This document shows, one piece after another, positions 51,845-60,734 of a stretch of 64,000 nt of DNA (positions are counted from its first letter, which is position 1; every line of letters starts with the position of its first letter). The DNA lies in contig OOIN01000027.1 in NCBI GenBank assembly GCA_900323505.1, forward strand, positions 372,001 through 436,000, given 5' to 3'. The notes under the pieces are model-generated. The model saw only the letters and a list, made by a program, of their open reading frames with translations. It did no database searches and was not told the origin of the DNA. Made by a program: the position numbers and the translations under genes. Source of the stretch: Ustilago trichophora. Taxonomy: Eukaryota; Basidiomycota; Ustilaginomycetes; Ustilaginales; Ustilaginaceae.

Positions 51845-52488
51845 TCACATCGTAAAAACTATCGCTGTGTAAAGCTTGTACACCACCTAGTACACTACCT
51901 GTGGAAGAGAACTTGTGCACTGCTAATGTTGTATTGTCGTACACCGTCTGCATTAGAAAAACAGAGCTCGTGTGTCAGTGCTGCGTCAGTGGTGTATCAG
52001 AAAAAGAAAAAAAAATCAAAAAAGTGACCGTCCTAGGAATCGAACCCGGGATTTTTCAAACTCAGTTCCCAACCCCACCAACTGCAAACACACCCCCTCC
52101 CTTTATACCGCTGCTCCATTGCTTCTGTTTTTTATATGTTTTCGACCTCAGCCAAATATATACCACAGCTAATCAATTATGGAAAGTTGGAATTTGAATC
52201 TTCAAAATCCGGTCGTTTTTTTTTTTTTACTGATACACAACTAATACACCACCAACACACCGGTAAGTGGTGTATCAAGCACTACTACACCACCAATACA
52301 GCACTTGTGAACCATCAAGAGCTAATACACCACTAACACAGACCTTAAGTGAGCAGTTGTGGTGTGTCAAACCTTGTACAGAGCTGACACAGTCATGCTG
52401 TACAAGTGCTATGTTAGAAAAGGCCACTACACCGGTTGTGTATCAGCCGGTGAGTTAGTCTAACACCAAGACACTTTTTACGATGTGA
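51845..52488. mobile_element. Second inverted-repeat-bounded element (about 640 bp) with tRNA-like Pol III promoter
   Basis: TCACATCGTAAAAA at 51845-51858 is repeated inverted at 52475-52488. The identity continues outward as CAAT on both sides with a one-base shift. The interior is A/T-rich, carries many copies of GTGTATCAG/CTGATACAC and TACACCAC, T-runs, and a degenerate tRNA-like stretch on the minus strand. No protein is encoded. It is best read as a short non-autonomous repeat, SINE-like or MITE-like. The two inverted ends are short, so the boundaries are tentative. Confidence 0.5.
52021..52100 (-). ncRNA. Degenerate tRNA-like region (Pol III A/B boxes)
   Basis: On the minus strand the order is GCAGTTGGTGGGGTTGGG (D-arm/A-box-like), about 30 bases, then CCCGGGTTCGATTCCTAGG (an excellent B box), then GGTCAC and a long T-run that would terminate Pol III. 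The spacing from GGT of the D-loop to the B box is that of a normal tRNA, but the T-stem has a mismatch and no anticodon stem forms cleanly. It is therefore a tRNA relic or the head of a tRNA-derived SINE, not a working tRNA. Confidence 0.5.
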
Positions 52489-52570
52489 ATTGAGTATTTG
52501 ACTGAAGGATGGATGTAAGAACCAAGCCAAGTCTACGTTTTTGTGCCTGACTCCGGGGTCAGTGATGTTG

Positions 52571-55500
52571 TCAGTGATGCTGTTGGTGCTGCTGCTGCTG
52601 AGCCTGGGCTTGGGCCTGATGAAACCCAACCACACGCACAAGCAACGAGTTTAACCGAGCCACATTGACAATCTGCGTACCTAGCATCACTTTATTCTCG
52701 CCTTGCACTCCACCCAATCCTCCTCCTCCTCCTCCTGCTGTCCCTGCAGCTTTAGGAGCCGAGCCAACTTCGGCCCTATCTGCGACGGGTGGCAGCCCCT
52801 CATGACCCGAAAGCGGAGACGAAGCGGACCTGGCACTATTGCTCCTAGCCACACTGATGGCTGGACTGATCGCACCCAACCGGGTGACACTCGTCGAAGG
52901 AGGATAGAGCGACAGAGAGGCGGATCCTTTCGTATGTGCTTGGTACGCCATCCTGCCTTCTTCACGAGTCGAAGCTAGGCTAGAAGAGGTGGAAGACGAA
53001 GGAGGAATGAGCAATTCTCGTTCGTGTCGACCCACGCCTGAAGCTGCGTAGTAGTGACGACTGGTCGATGTGGTTCGATCCAACACGGGCGCGCGGAGTC
53101 CTGCGACTCCAAGACCCGTGGACGGCGTCAGTCGCGGATGCGAGCCCAATTCACCCCCCATCCCAACCTTGGCACTAGCACTAGTGGTAGAAGTGGGCCC
53201 ACTCACTGTAGCAGCCCGATTCAAACCACCCTGACCAGCCACTTTACCCGCAACTTCGTCCTCCGGCACAATCAGCGTCTCCCTCAGCACCTGCAGTGCT
53301 GCCGTCTCTGTCGCACGTAGCGTCGTCGGATCTCCAGAAGCTCCTCCAGCAGTGCGGATCGCTTTAGCCTTGATCGAAGCTTCCGCTTGCTCCCGGATCT
53401 TCTTGGTCCATCGTTCGACTTTTTCGGCATCTTCGAAACTGAACATGAACCTCTTGGCGTTTGTACCGCCAGGAGCTATCGAGGTGAGGGTAAAGCTGTG
53501 CTTCATAAACGCCCGCTCCACCGTCACGTTGAAGCTCCTCGGCAGGGGAGAGTCTTCTACTCCATCCGAAGGGTTGGTGGCGTTCGTGCTGGGAGTGATG
53601 TCCACTTCCGTCCCGCCATAAAAACGAGCATTGCGACCGGCACGAACAAATACAACCTGCTTGGGACCGAGAGATTTTGTCCACATCGTGAAAGAGGCTT
53701 CGTTCGAGGTGCTAAAAGTCAGGACGGGGGGTTCGAAGGTGGTATCTTGGGCATAGAGACGGATGGCTAGATCGGGATCAGGGGCGGGGATGACGAGTGT
53801 CACCGGCTCCGCTGGTTGGGCGTACGTCAGGCGGGTAGGGAGCTTTCCGCCTTTGACACGGATGGTGAAGCGCGGTTCGAACCTGTCCAGAGCCTGTACG
53901 AGGGGTTCTGACCGAATCGAAAGATAGATCCGGCTGAGCGTACGATCAGACAGCACCTCCTCTGGATCATGCTGCCTAAAGACGCTGACGAAATCAGTCT
54001 TGGACAGCTCTCTGCACGGCGCACTGAATAGAGCAGGCGTAACAACCGTGACCGGTCTCGGGAAGTTTGGCGAGGTCACGGACGACGGGCCCGCTTGCGA
54101 TCCCGTATGCAGCGCATCGTTGAGCGCCATGATCGCAAACACCAAATCTGACGCGATCTGTGCCGTGAAATTAGGCTTGATCATCGACGCATTGTGCTGC
54201 GTCCAACTCTGGGCAAAGTGAACCAGCAGCGCCTCGAACGCATCCAGATCCGTCGGGAAGCGTAGATCCAGCAACAGACTCCTCAACGACGACTCGATCG
54301 AAACACCCACGTGGCGATGCTGCGAGACGTAGGCCTTGAGAATCTCTCGCCTAGATGCGTGGCCGAGGTACTGGGTGAGATCGTCACGATCCAACTCGGG
54401 AGTTTGGTAGAGCAGCTGTGCGATGGAAGCAGGGGTGGACTCGAGACCGGTTTTGGCGACCAGTGCCCGTACTGCTGCGTCCGGGTCTTTGCTAAAGTGC
54501 GAGACGAAGCCCCAGAGCACTGGGTTCTGAGCTCGCGTCTTGGCAGAGGCGGTGCGCATGTTGGTCGTCACGCTCACTTTGAGCCGATGCAGTTCTAAAA
54601 TGTTCTTGACGGCAAACTTCCACGAGAGCGATGGCAGGATAGCTGATTGCTTCATCTTGCCTAGCGCCTGGCCTGCCTCAGCACCGGGAGCAGCGACAGG
54701 TTTGGCAATGACGAGAATGTCGCTAAACAGGAACAAATATCGATCCTTGATCGTAGTTGCGCTAATGACTTGAAACACGGGATCGGTGGCCAGCAGTTTG
54801 CGTGGCGGATCCTGCATGTCTTCCAGCGATGCGCCCGGGACAGCCTGTGTCGGGCCAGCAGTGGAAAGCATGCGACTGTAGCGGTGGATCATAGCTGCCG
54901 TGTTGGGCGCCAACGAGCTTGCTGCAGCTCCATGGTGGTCAGACGACGAGGAGCCATCTGCATCCGCAGTTCCATCCTGCAGATCTGTACGGATACGAGC
55001 ACTGACGACCGAAGAGATGGACGCATTGCGCTGCAAGTCAGCGGTTCGCTTATCTGCCGACTGTCCGTCAAAGAGTCGATGCTCGAAAGTTGCATCATTG
55101 TCACGTTCCCGCGGGGCACTGCCGTTGCCGTCTTCACCGTGGGGCTTTTCGATCGTGACAATCGGCTGTGCAGGTGTGGGGGCGGGACCTGGCGTGGCAG
55201 TTGTTAGGATAGGCGCTGAAATGAAGGTGGCTTCGGTTGGCAACTTTGGCGATTCATCTTTCTTGCCTCGGCGGGCCCAGAAGCTACCTCCTTCCTTGGC
55301 TGCAGACGGCGCCCTCCTCAAGCTGGACGCTTTGCGTCGCAGCGAAGAGAACAGTCCGATCTGTTTGCCGTTGGTCTCTTGCTCTCCCGTCCCAGTTGGA
55401 GGCGAGTCCGAGATGCTTGGCTGCGCGCTTCTTGACTGCACAGTAGCTGGCAGTGCAGACGAAGGAGGCGCTGCCGAGACAGCCATGTGGCTGAAGCCCT

Positions 55501-58500
55501 CCTGGCTCTGCACCGGGCTGGCTTGCGACAGGCCAGGGAACGGATGGAGCTTCTCGTTCCCAACCAATGCCGATAGATCCGCAGAGGGACGTTGAGAGTG
55601 ACTCGGTGGTGGCGGGCCTGTTACGTGTTCTGTAAATCTGCTCCCTGTCGACGTATTGCTACGTTGAAGCGTCGGGCGAGCCGCTGGAGTCACCACATCC
55701 GCCGACGTCGGAACTCCATTGGAATGCTTGGCCTTCTTCGAACGAGCGATCTTGCCGAGCTTGTCTGCCATGCGATCGACCTTGCGAAGATATGCATCGT
55801 CCACCTCTCCATCCACGTCGCTAAGATCATTGATCGAGGCGCTGCTGTTGTTGTTCGACAAAGACGAGCCATTTGCTCCCGTCGTGGGGACCCTGAGGTT
55901 GTGCTCGTCGTCTCCACCGATGGACGAACGGGATCGAGAGTCAGACTCCAGATCAACGCCGTACTCGGCCACAAAGCTGGATCCCAGCATGGCCTGCACG
56001 CGTTCAGAAGGCTTGGTGCGCGCAGAGGGAACGGACAGCAGCTCAAAGTCGGAGTCCGAGGAGACGTTGGCGGGTGTAGTAGCCGGCTGTCGGCTATCGT
56101 GTTCGACCTCCTTCATCACCTCATCCTCCGGCAACTCGATCAGAGGCGAAGCGATAGCAGGAGCGCCGCTGTGGACACCGCCTTCCTCCGAGGACCGTAT
56201 TCGAGCCTCAGCCTCACTGCGGCTCTCGAGACTCTCCCTACTTTGGTGGATTGTGCCACTGCTGGCCACGGACATGGGCCAGTCGCCTCGTGCTTTGCGA
56301 GACGGGCCTGGGCCTCGCACGACAGGGCTTGGGTCGGTCGCTGGAGAGTCAGATACTATCGCATGGGCCGTCGACATGAGCGAATTGTCGAGACGGAGCG
56401 GCAAGTTAAAGCCGCCTGGGCTGGAGCCCAACCATGGCGTTCTGCGAGCTTCGCCGAACTCGGTTTCGGTGCTGGGTGAAGGGTCGCAGGGTACCGAAGC
56501 GATACCACGGTGGAATAGGCGCTGAGGTGGGGTGGTCGGAGGCTCGGCATCTTGCAATGATCGAGAGTGATTCGGAGTGCCGCCCGATTGGATGAGTCCG
56601 AGGCCTTGCACCACCGCAGTAGCTGGCTGAGATTCGCTAGCGTGTTGTGAGGTGGCTTGATGCGTTCGTTCCGGCGCAGCAGTGAATTGCTCGGATCGAC
56701 CATGCGCTTCCTCGTCATCCTCATCCTCATCCGTCTCATCATCGTCATCGAATCCGCCAGTGGCGGGCGAGTAAAGCTGATAAAAAGCATCATCCTCCAA
56801 GGCTTCCTCGTCCGTAAAGGATCCAGGACTGGACAGAAGATCCTGTGTCGTCGGCTGGACACGTAGACGAGACAAGGATTGCCGCATCTTCGAGATGCGC
56901 TTTGACGAGCCAACACCTCTCTTCCCCGGCGACGGACCAGCAGGATCCTTCGTTTGCAATTGCTGTGCACTTGGCTCTTCTCTACCTGCTTCCACCTCCG
57001 CAGCAGCTTGCGGCGAGACCGAATCCAGACCCAAGCCGACGAGACCAGCACGACGCTTTCTGCGAGCATTTCCGAGGTCGAGATGGAGACCTTCGTTTTC
57101 GGACGCGTGACCATCTTGCGAAGTGGACGCTTGCAGAGTAGCATCGGCGTCTTCACCGTCCTTCTGCGTCCTGTGTGCTTCGATGCGTGTCCGAGGCGTC
57201 CCCACGTCCATCGAGGTAGAAGGGATGGATGGCGATGCTTCGTATCCGAAACTGTCCTCGTTGTTGAGCAGCGCCATGGCACTCTCGCGATTGCGTTCGT
57301 AGATGTGATGAGCGGTTGCGTTGCTGGGCGCGTAATGCGATGACAGAGAAGCGGCGGATGACGAGGCTTTCAATCCTGGCGATGACACAGCGAGTTGATC
57401 GACTTCTGACTGTGTAGCGACATGTGCGTGTGCATCTGACGGGCTGAGAGCCTGGCGGAAGGTTGGCGAGGATGAAGCTGAGGCGGATGTGTCCGAGTGC
57501 GGGATGTGCGGTGGAACGGGAGAGGATGGTGGTCGAATGACAACACCTACGGGACTGATGGTCTCGTCGACAGCGGGAGAGTTGGTGATCACCTGAGGTA
57601 GTCTTGGGTGCTGAGCGATTCCCGATGTACTGACTGAAGAATCGATATTGTGATGATGATGATCCGAGGCAGGCTGTGGCGTGACCGCTGCTGCGTTTCC
57701 TCGTCCTCTTGTGCTGAGTTTGCGCATCATCTCGGTCCTAGCAATCTGACGCTGCGACTGTTGCCGCGAAAGACTCGGCGCAGCTTCTGGGACGGGAGCG
57801 AGCGGCGATACGGGATCTATAATGGTCTCTTCGGGTACAGAAGCTTCAGACGGACTGGTCTTGGCAATGTTGAGCAAGCTCTGACGCTCAACCCGACGCT
57901 GGTGGATGCGCGAGATGCGATTCGATGCAGGACCAGGTACGGCGAGAAAGACGCCTTGAACAAACTCGGCCTTGTTCTGAGCTTCCGCCATGGCAGTTAG
58001 CCCATTGATGGTGCGACTTCTGCGAAGTGAAGGACGATTCTTGATGGATTGGCGCTTCAACCTAGTCTCGTGCGCAGATTCGTCGTCGGATGCCATGTCT
58101 GCGAGATCGTTGTCTCGGCCAGACATTGGAGTGGGTGACGGTGTTGCGGCGCCTCTGCCGATTGGAGTGCCTTCGGGAGTGTGGTCGTAAAAGACGTCGG
58201 TGCCGCTGTTGCCAAGAAGCTTTTCGAGCGCATAGGCACGTGCGGCTTGACTTGCGGCACTGGTGCTAGCGCTTCGTTGCAGACCGGCCGACTCACGCTC
58301 GAGGAGGATGCGTGCACGCAACTGCTCGAGGGATGGCAGTGGTGATCTGTTGAAAGGTCTTTGATTTGACCTATCCTGGAACATGGGCGAGCGAGAGCGG
58401 TCGCTGGAGTCATTCGAAGATGGTGCTGCGAGCATTGCGCTCGGTGTTGGAGCATATGATGTCGAAGCCGTAGCGTTGTCGGCGGTGTAGTGACCGAGAT

Positions 58501-58894
58501 GGTGATGGTGGCCGGATTGCAATGTAAGCAGATCCGATGAGCCATTGGTGTGGGTGAAAGTCTGGTTGGCAAAAGATGTTGCGTCTCGAGCAGCACTTGG
58601 ATCGAAAGCCGGATCCATGGTGGGGAAGGGAAGCGAGGGTTGATCGGGTTCGGATGCAGTTGCTACGCTGTCGGAAGCCGCAAAAGGTACGGGCGACTCT
58701 GATGGGAAAGCACCAGGAAGAGCTGGTGTGTCGGCCTTTGCTTTCATCTCTCTCTGCGATGCTGCGCGCTTGAGCATGGCAATAGCGTTGGTACGAGCGA
58801 CTGAGCCTTGTCGAGTCAGAGCCGGTCGAGTGTCTGGCATGTTGGAAGGACCAGGGGCTGCTGCCAGGTCCGATGATGGAGATGTTTGCATCAT
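52571..58894 (-). CDS. Large PH-Sec7-PH protein (ArfGEF family, catalytic motif divergent)
   Basis: A single exon encodes 2107 residues from ATG 58894 (MMQTSPSSDLAAAPG). Residues 1 to about 1350 are disordered, rich in Ser, Ala, Pro and acidic runs (DDDDETDEDEDDEE). A PH-like strand set is at about 1365-1450 (FQVISATTIKDRYLFLFSD). Sec7 follows at about 1458-1665: SIAQLLYQTPELDRDDLTQY, then LLDLRFPTDLDAFEALLVHF, then FAIMALNDALH. The usual catalytic sequence FRLPGEAQ reads LRFPTDLD here, and LNTDLHN reads LNDALHT. A C-terminal PH-like part ends AKRFMFSFEDAEKVERWTKK near 1830. Sec7 proteins load GTP on Arf GTPases at membranes. The family is clear, but exchange activity is uncertain because the glutamic finger position appears to be Asp. 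The tail ends in a Gln/His run. Confidence 0.8.
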   Translation of the reverse strand: MMQTSPSSDLAAAPGPSNMPDTRPALTRQGSVARTNAIAMLKRAASQREMKAKADTPALPGAFPSESPVPFAASDSVATASEPDQPSLPFPTMDPAFDPSAARDATSFANQTFTHTNGSSDLLTLQSGHHHHLGHYTADNATASTSYAPTPSAMLAAPSSNDSSDRSRSPMFQDRSNQRPFNRSPLPSLEQLRARILLERESAGLQRSASTSAASQAARAYALEKLLGNSGTDVFYDHTPEGTPIGRGAATPSPTPMSGRDNDLADMASDDESAHETRLKRQSIKNRPSLRRSRTINGLTAMAEAQNKAEFVQGVFLAVPGPASNRISRIHQRRVERQSLLNIAKTSPSEASVPEETIIDPVSPLAPVPEAAPSLSRQQSQRQIARTEMMRKLSTRGRGNAAAVTPQPASDHHHHNIDSSVSTSGIAQHPRLPQVITNSPAVDETISPVGVVIRPPSSPVPPHIPHSDTSASASSSPTFRQALSPSDAHAHVATQSEVDQLAVSSPGLKASSSAASLSSHYAPSNATAHHIYERNRESAMALLNNEDSFGYEASPSIPSTSMDVGTPRTRIEAHRTQKDGEDADATLQASTSQDGHASENEGLHLDLGNARRKRRAGLVGLGLDSVSPQAAAEVEAGREEPSAQQLQTKDPAGPSPGKRGVGSSKRISKMRQSLSRLRVQPTTQDLLSSPGSFTDEEALEDDAFYQLYSPATGGFDDDDETDEDEDDEEAHGRSEQFTAAPERTHQATSQHASESQPATAVVQGLGLIQSGGTPNHSRSLQDAEPPTTPPQRLFHRGIASVPCDPSPSTETEFGEARRTPWLGSSPGGFNLPLRLDNSLMSTAHAIVSDSPATDPSPVVRGPGPSRKARGDWPMSVASSGTIHQSRESLESRSEAEARIRSSEEGGVHSGAPAIASPLIELPEDEVMKEVEHDSRQPATTPANVSSDSDFELLSVPSARTKPSERVQAMLGSSFVAEYGVDLESDSRSRSSIGGDDEHNLRVPTTGANGSSLSNNNSSASINDLSDVDGEVDDAYLRKVDRMADKLGKIARSKKAKHSNGVPTSADVVTPAARPTLQRSNTSTGSRFTEHVTGPPPPSHSQRPSADLSALVGNEKLHPFPGLSQASPVQSQEGFSHMAVSAAPPSSALPATVQSRSAQPSISDSPPTGTGEQETNGKQIGLFSSLRRKASSLRRAPSAAKEGGSFWARRGKKDESPKLPTEATFISAPILTTATPGPAPTPAQPIVTIEKPHGEDGNGSAPRERDNDATFEHRLFDGQSADKRTADLQRNASISSVVSARIRTDLQDGTADADGSSSSDHHGAAASSLAPNTAAMIHRYSRMLSTAGPTQAVPGASLEDMQDPPRKLLATDPVFQVISATTIKDRYLFLFSDILVIAKPVAAPGAEAGQALGKMKQSAILPSLSWKFAVKNILELHRLKVSVTTNMRTASAKTRAQNPVLWGFVSHFSKDPDAAVRALVAKTGLESTPASIAQLLYQTPELDRDDLTQYLGHASRREILKAYVSQHRHVGVSIESSLRSLLLDLRFPTDLDAFEALLVHFAQSWTQHNASMIKPNFTAQIASDLVFAIMALNDALHTGSQAGPSSVTSPNFPRPVTVVTPALFSAPCRELSKTDFVSVFRQHDPEEVLSDRTLSRIYLSIRSEPLVQALDRFEPRFTIRVKGGKLPTRLTYAQPAEPVTLVIPAPDPDLAIRLYAQDTTFEPPVLTFSTSNEASFTMWTKSLGPKQVVFVRAGRNARFYGGTEVDITPSTNATNPSDGVEDSPLPRSFNVTVERAFMKHSFTLTSIAPGGTNAKRFMFSFEDAEKVERWTKKIREQAEASIKAKAIRTAGGASGDPTTLRATETAALQVLRETLIVPEDEVAGKVAGQGGLNRAATVSGPTSTTSASAKVGMGGELGSHPRLTPSTGLGVAGLRAPVLDRTTSTSRHYYAASGVGRHERELLIPPSSSTSSSLASTREEGRMAYQAHTKGSASLSLYPPSTSVTRLGAISPAISVARSNSARSASSPLSGHEGLPPVADRAEVGSAPKAAGTAGGGGGGLGGVQGENKVMLGTQIVNVARLNSLLVRVVGFHQAQAQAQQQQHQQHH

Positions 58895-60734
58895 GATTGT
58901 GATGGAAGAAGGGAGCAGACCGCCGGTCGCTCGGCTTCATATGGTCCTTGGTCCGCTTTGTTGGTGGGTTCAGAACATCCAATGCATGGTGGGGAGCATC
59001 AATGGTGGATATGCGCTGAGATGATGGAGCCAGCGCCCGATCACGAGAGTGGTCTTCTTTCGGCGGCAATCGATCAAGGCTGAGTGTATGCGTCCGCTTT
59101 GTTGCGTTGTGTCAATGATCCGACAAGTGCTGAGCGAGATCCCCAAGTGCTTTGCGCAAGATCCGAGCGTGGCGTGGGAAGAGTCGAAAGTGAGCCGATG
59201 AATGCAAAGCGTAGGGGAATGTGTGTGTGCGTGTGATGGTCGGCAGATTCCGAGTACGGCTCGAGAGCGTGACTCTCCGTTCCTGGGGTATCTTTGTCGG
59301 AGGAGCGTGCGCCTGATCCCACAGAGAGATGCTGTTTGGAGTGTGCGCGAATGGAAATTTTGAAGAGGCGCAGGGGTGACAATGCGATGGACTAGGAGAA
59401 ACGAAGAAGAAAAGGAAGAAGAAGAAGAAGACGACGACGAAGCAGGGATAGAGAATGGAACGTCGAAACGTTGCTGCCAATGGTGGGTGTAGGTGTGGGC
59501 GATACACAGCTCTGATAGCGAAAGCGTTTGTGTGTGCGTGCGCAACAGCAAAAGAAGGGTCAAGGTGTTGCGCCGTGTTGCTTTGCTCTTTGCTTTGCGT
59601 TGCACTGTGCTGTGCTGTGTGCATCTGGTGTGTGTCTCGGGACTGACGCTGAAATTCTCGTTTTTGGTGTGTTTTTTTCTTCCCTTGGCATGCAAGTTGT
59701 TGGCTTCACGCGGCCCAAACTGATAGAGAACGCCTCTTTTTTTTGTTATCCAGCCCCTTCCAAGATGCAGTGCCGCACAGCAACAGCAACGCGCTTAGAC
59801 GGCAAAGCCGAACCAACATGCTTCGGCGCCGAGACCTTGCCATGTCCGTGTCTCTTTTGCAGAGATCGTCATTCTGTCACTTCCAGGTCTTCATCACACA
59901 CTGTTAGAAGCAAACGCATATAGGCAATAGATCACCCCATATCGCAACTTCAGAAAGGAAATCACAAACAATGCAAGACATGCTTTTGTTCCGAAACTAG
60001 GGTTCCACCCCGCAAATTTTCATTCGCTTTTCCGGGCCCCCTTTTTTTAAGGTGATTTTTCTATCCCGAAATGAGCTCAAAGAGGAGTGTAACACACCTT
60101 CTTCTCATATTGAATGCCACTTTACGGTACAGATATTTGTCATAGCTCACAACAATTCTCAGTCTCGCACCGTCCAGTCTTCGAAAGAAAGATGATCAAT
60201 TTGGCATTAACAAGACGAACATACAGAAGAGAGCAAGGCCAACGAGGGAGAATGGATTCGGAATGAAACAGTGTTTGGCCTCGTGACTAGAGGGGCAAGT
60301 CACTGCCTTCCAAAAGCTTCCCACCGCGCCGGCTTCTGACCCTCGAGGTTATGGTTTGGTCATATTTGAGCAAAAGGCGAAAAGAGCGTGATCTACGAGC
60401 AGAGCGCCAGACCGAGGGAAGAGACAGGGGGGAAAACTTCCATTAGCAAGTGCAGTGAGCGGGGAGACCACGTTTTTGCGACGTTGGTGACGAGCCGCCT
60501 TTCTGCTACACCGTTGCCACTCGCACCACCATCACTCTACCACAAGTGATGACAGCCAAGCAACAATAAACACAGCAGATGAAGCGACAAGCGCAATCGA
60601 ATGGTGGATCGAGGGGAGTGGGGTCGGGCAAGGGTATATACTATCGCACATCGGTATCAAGTTTTCGAGACTCGATCCTCATGTTTTCCGTTGGGAGAAC
60701 AGGAGGCTTGCTTTCACGGCAAACGCCGAAGCGT
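58895..60734. other. Intergenic between the Sec7 gene promoter and the HAM1-like gene 3' end
   Basis: About 1.8 kb with no credible coding gene. A (GAA/GAC)n stretch is at 59405-59442. Short poly-T runs occur at 59736-59744 and 60042-60049. No RNA gene was recognised. Confidence 0.45.

Noticed and set aside
51326..52027. 233-codon plus-strand frame across the repeat elements
   Set aside because: Crosses the boundary between two unrelated elements and consists of Pro/Ser repeats followed by Lys-rich A-tract translation.
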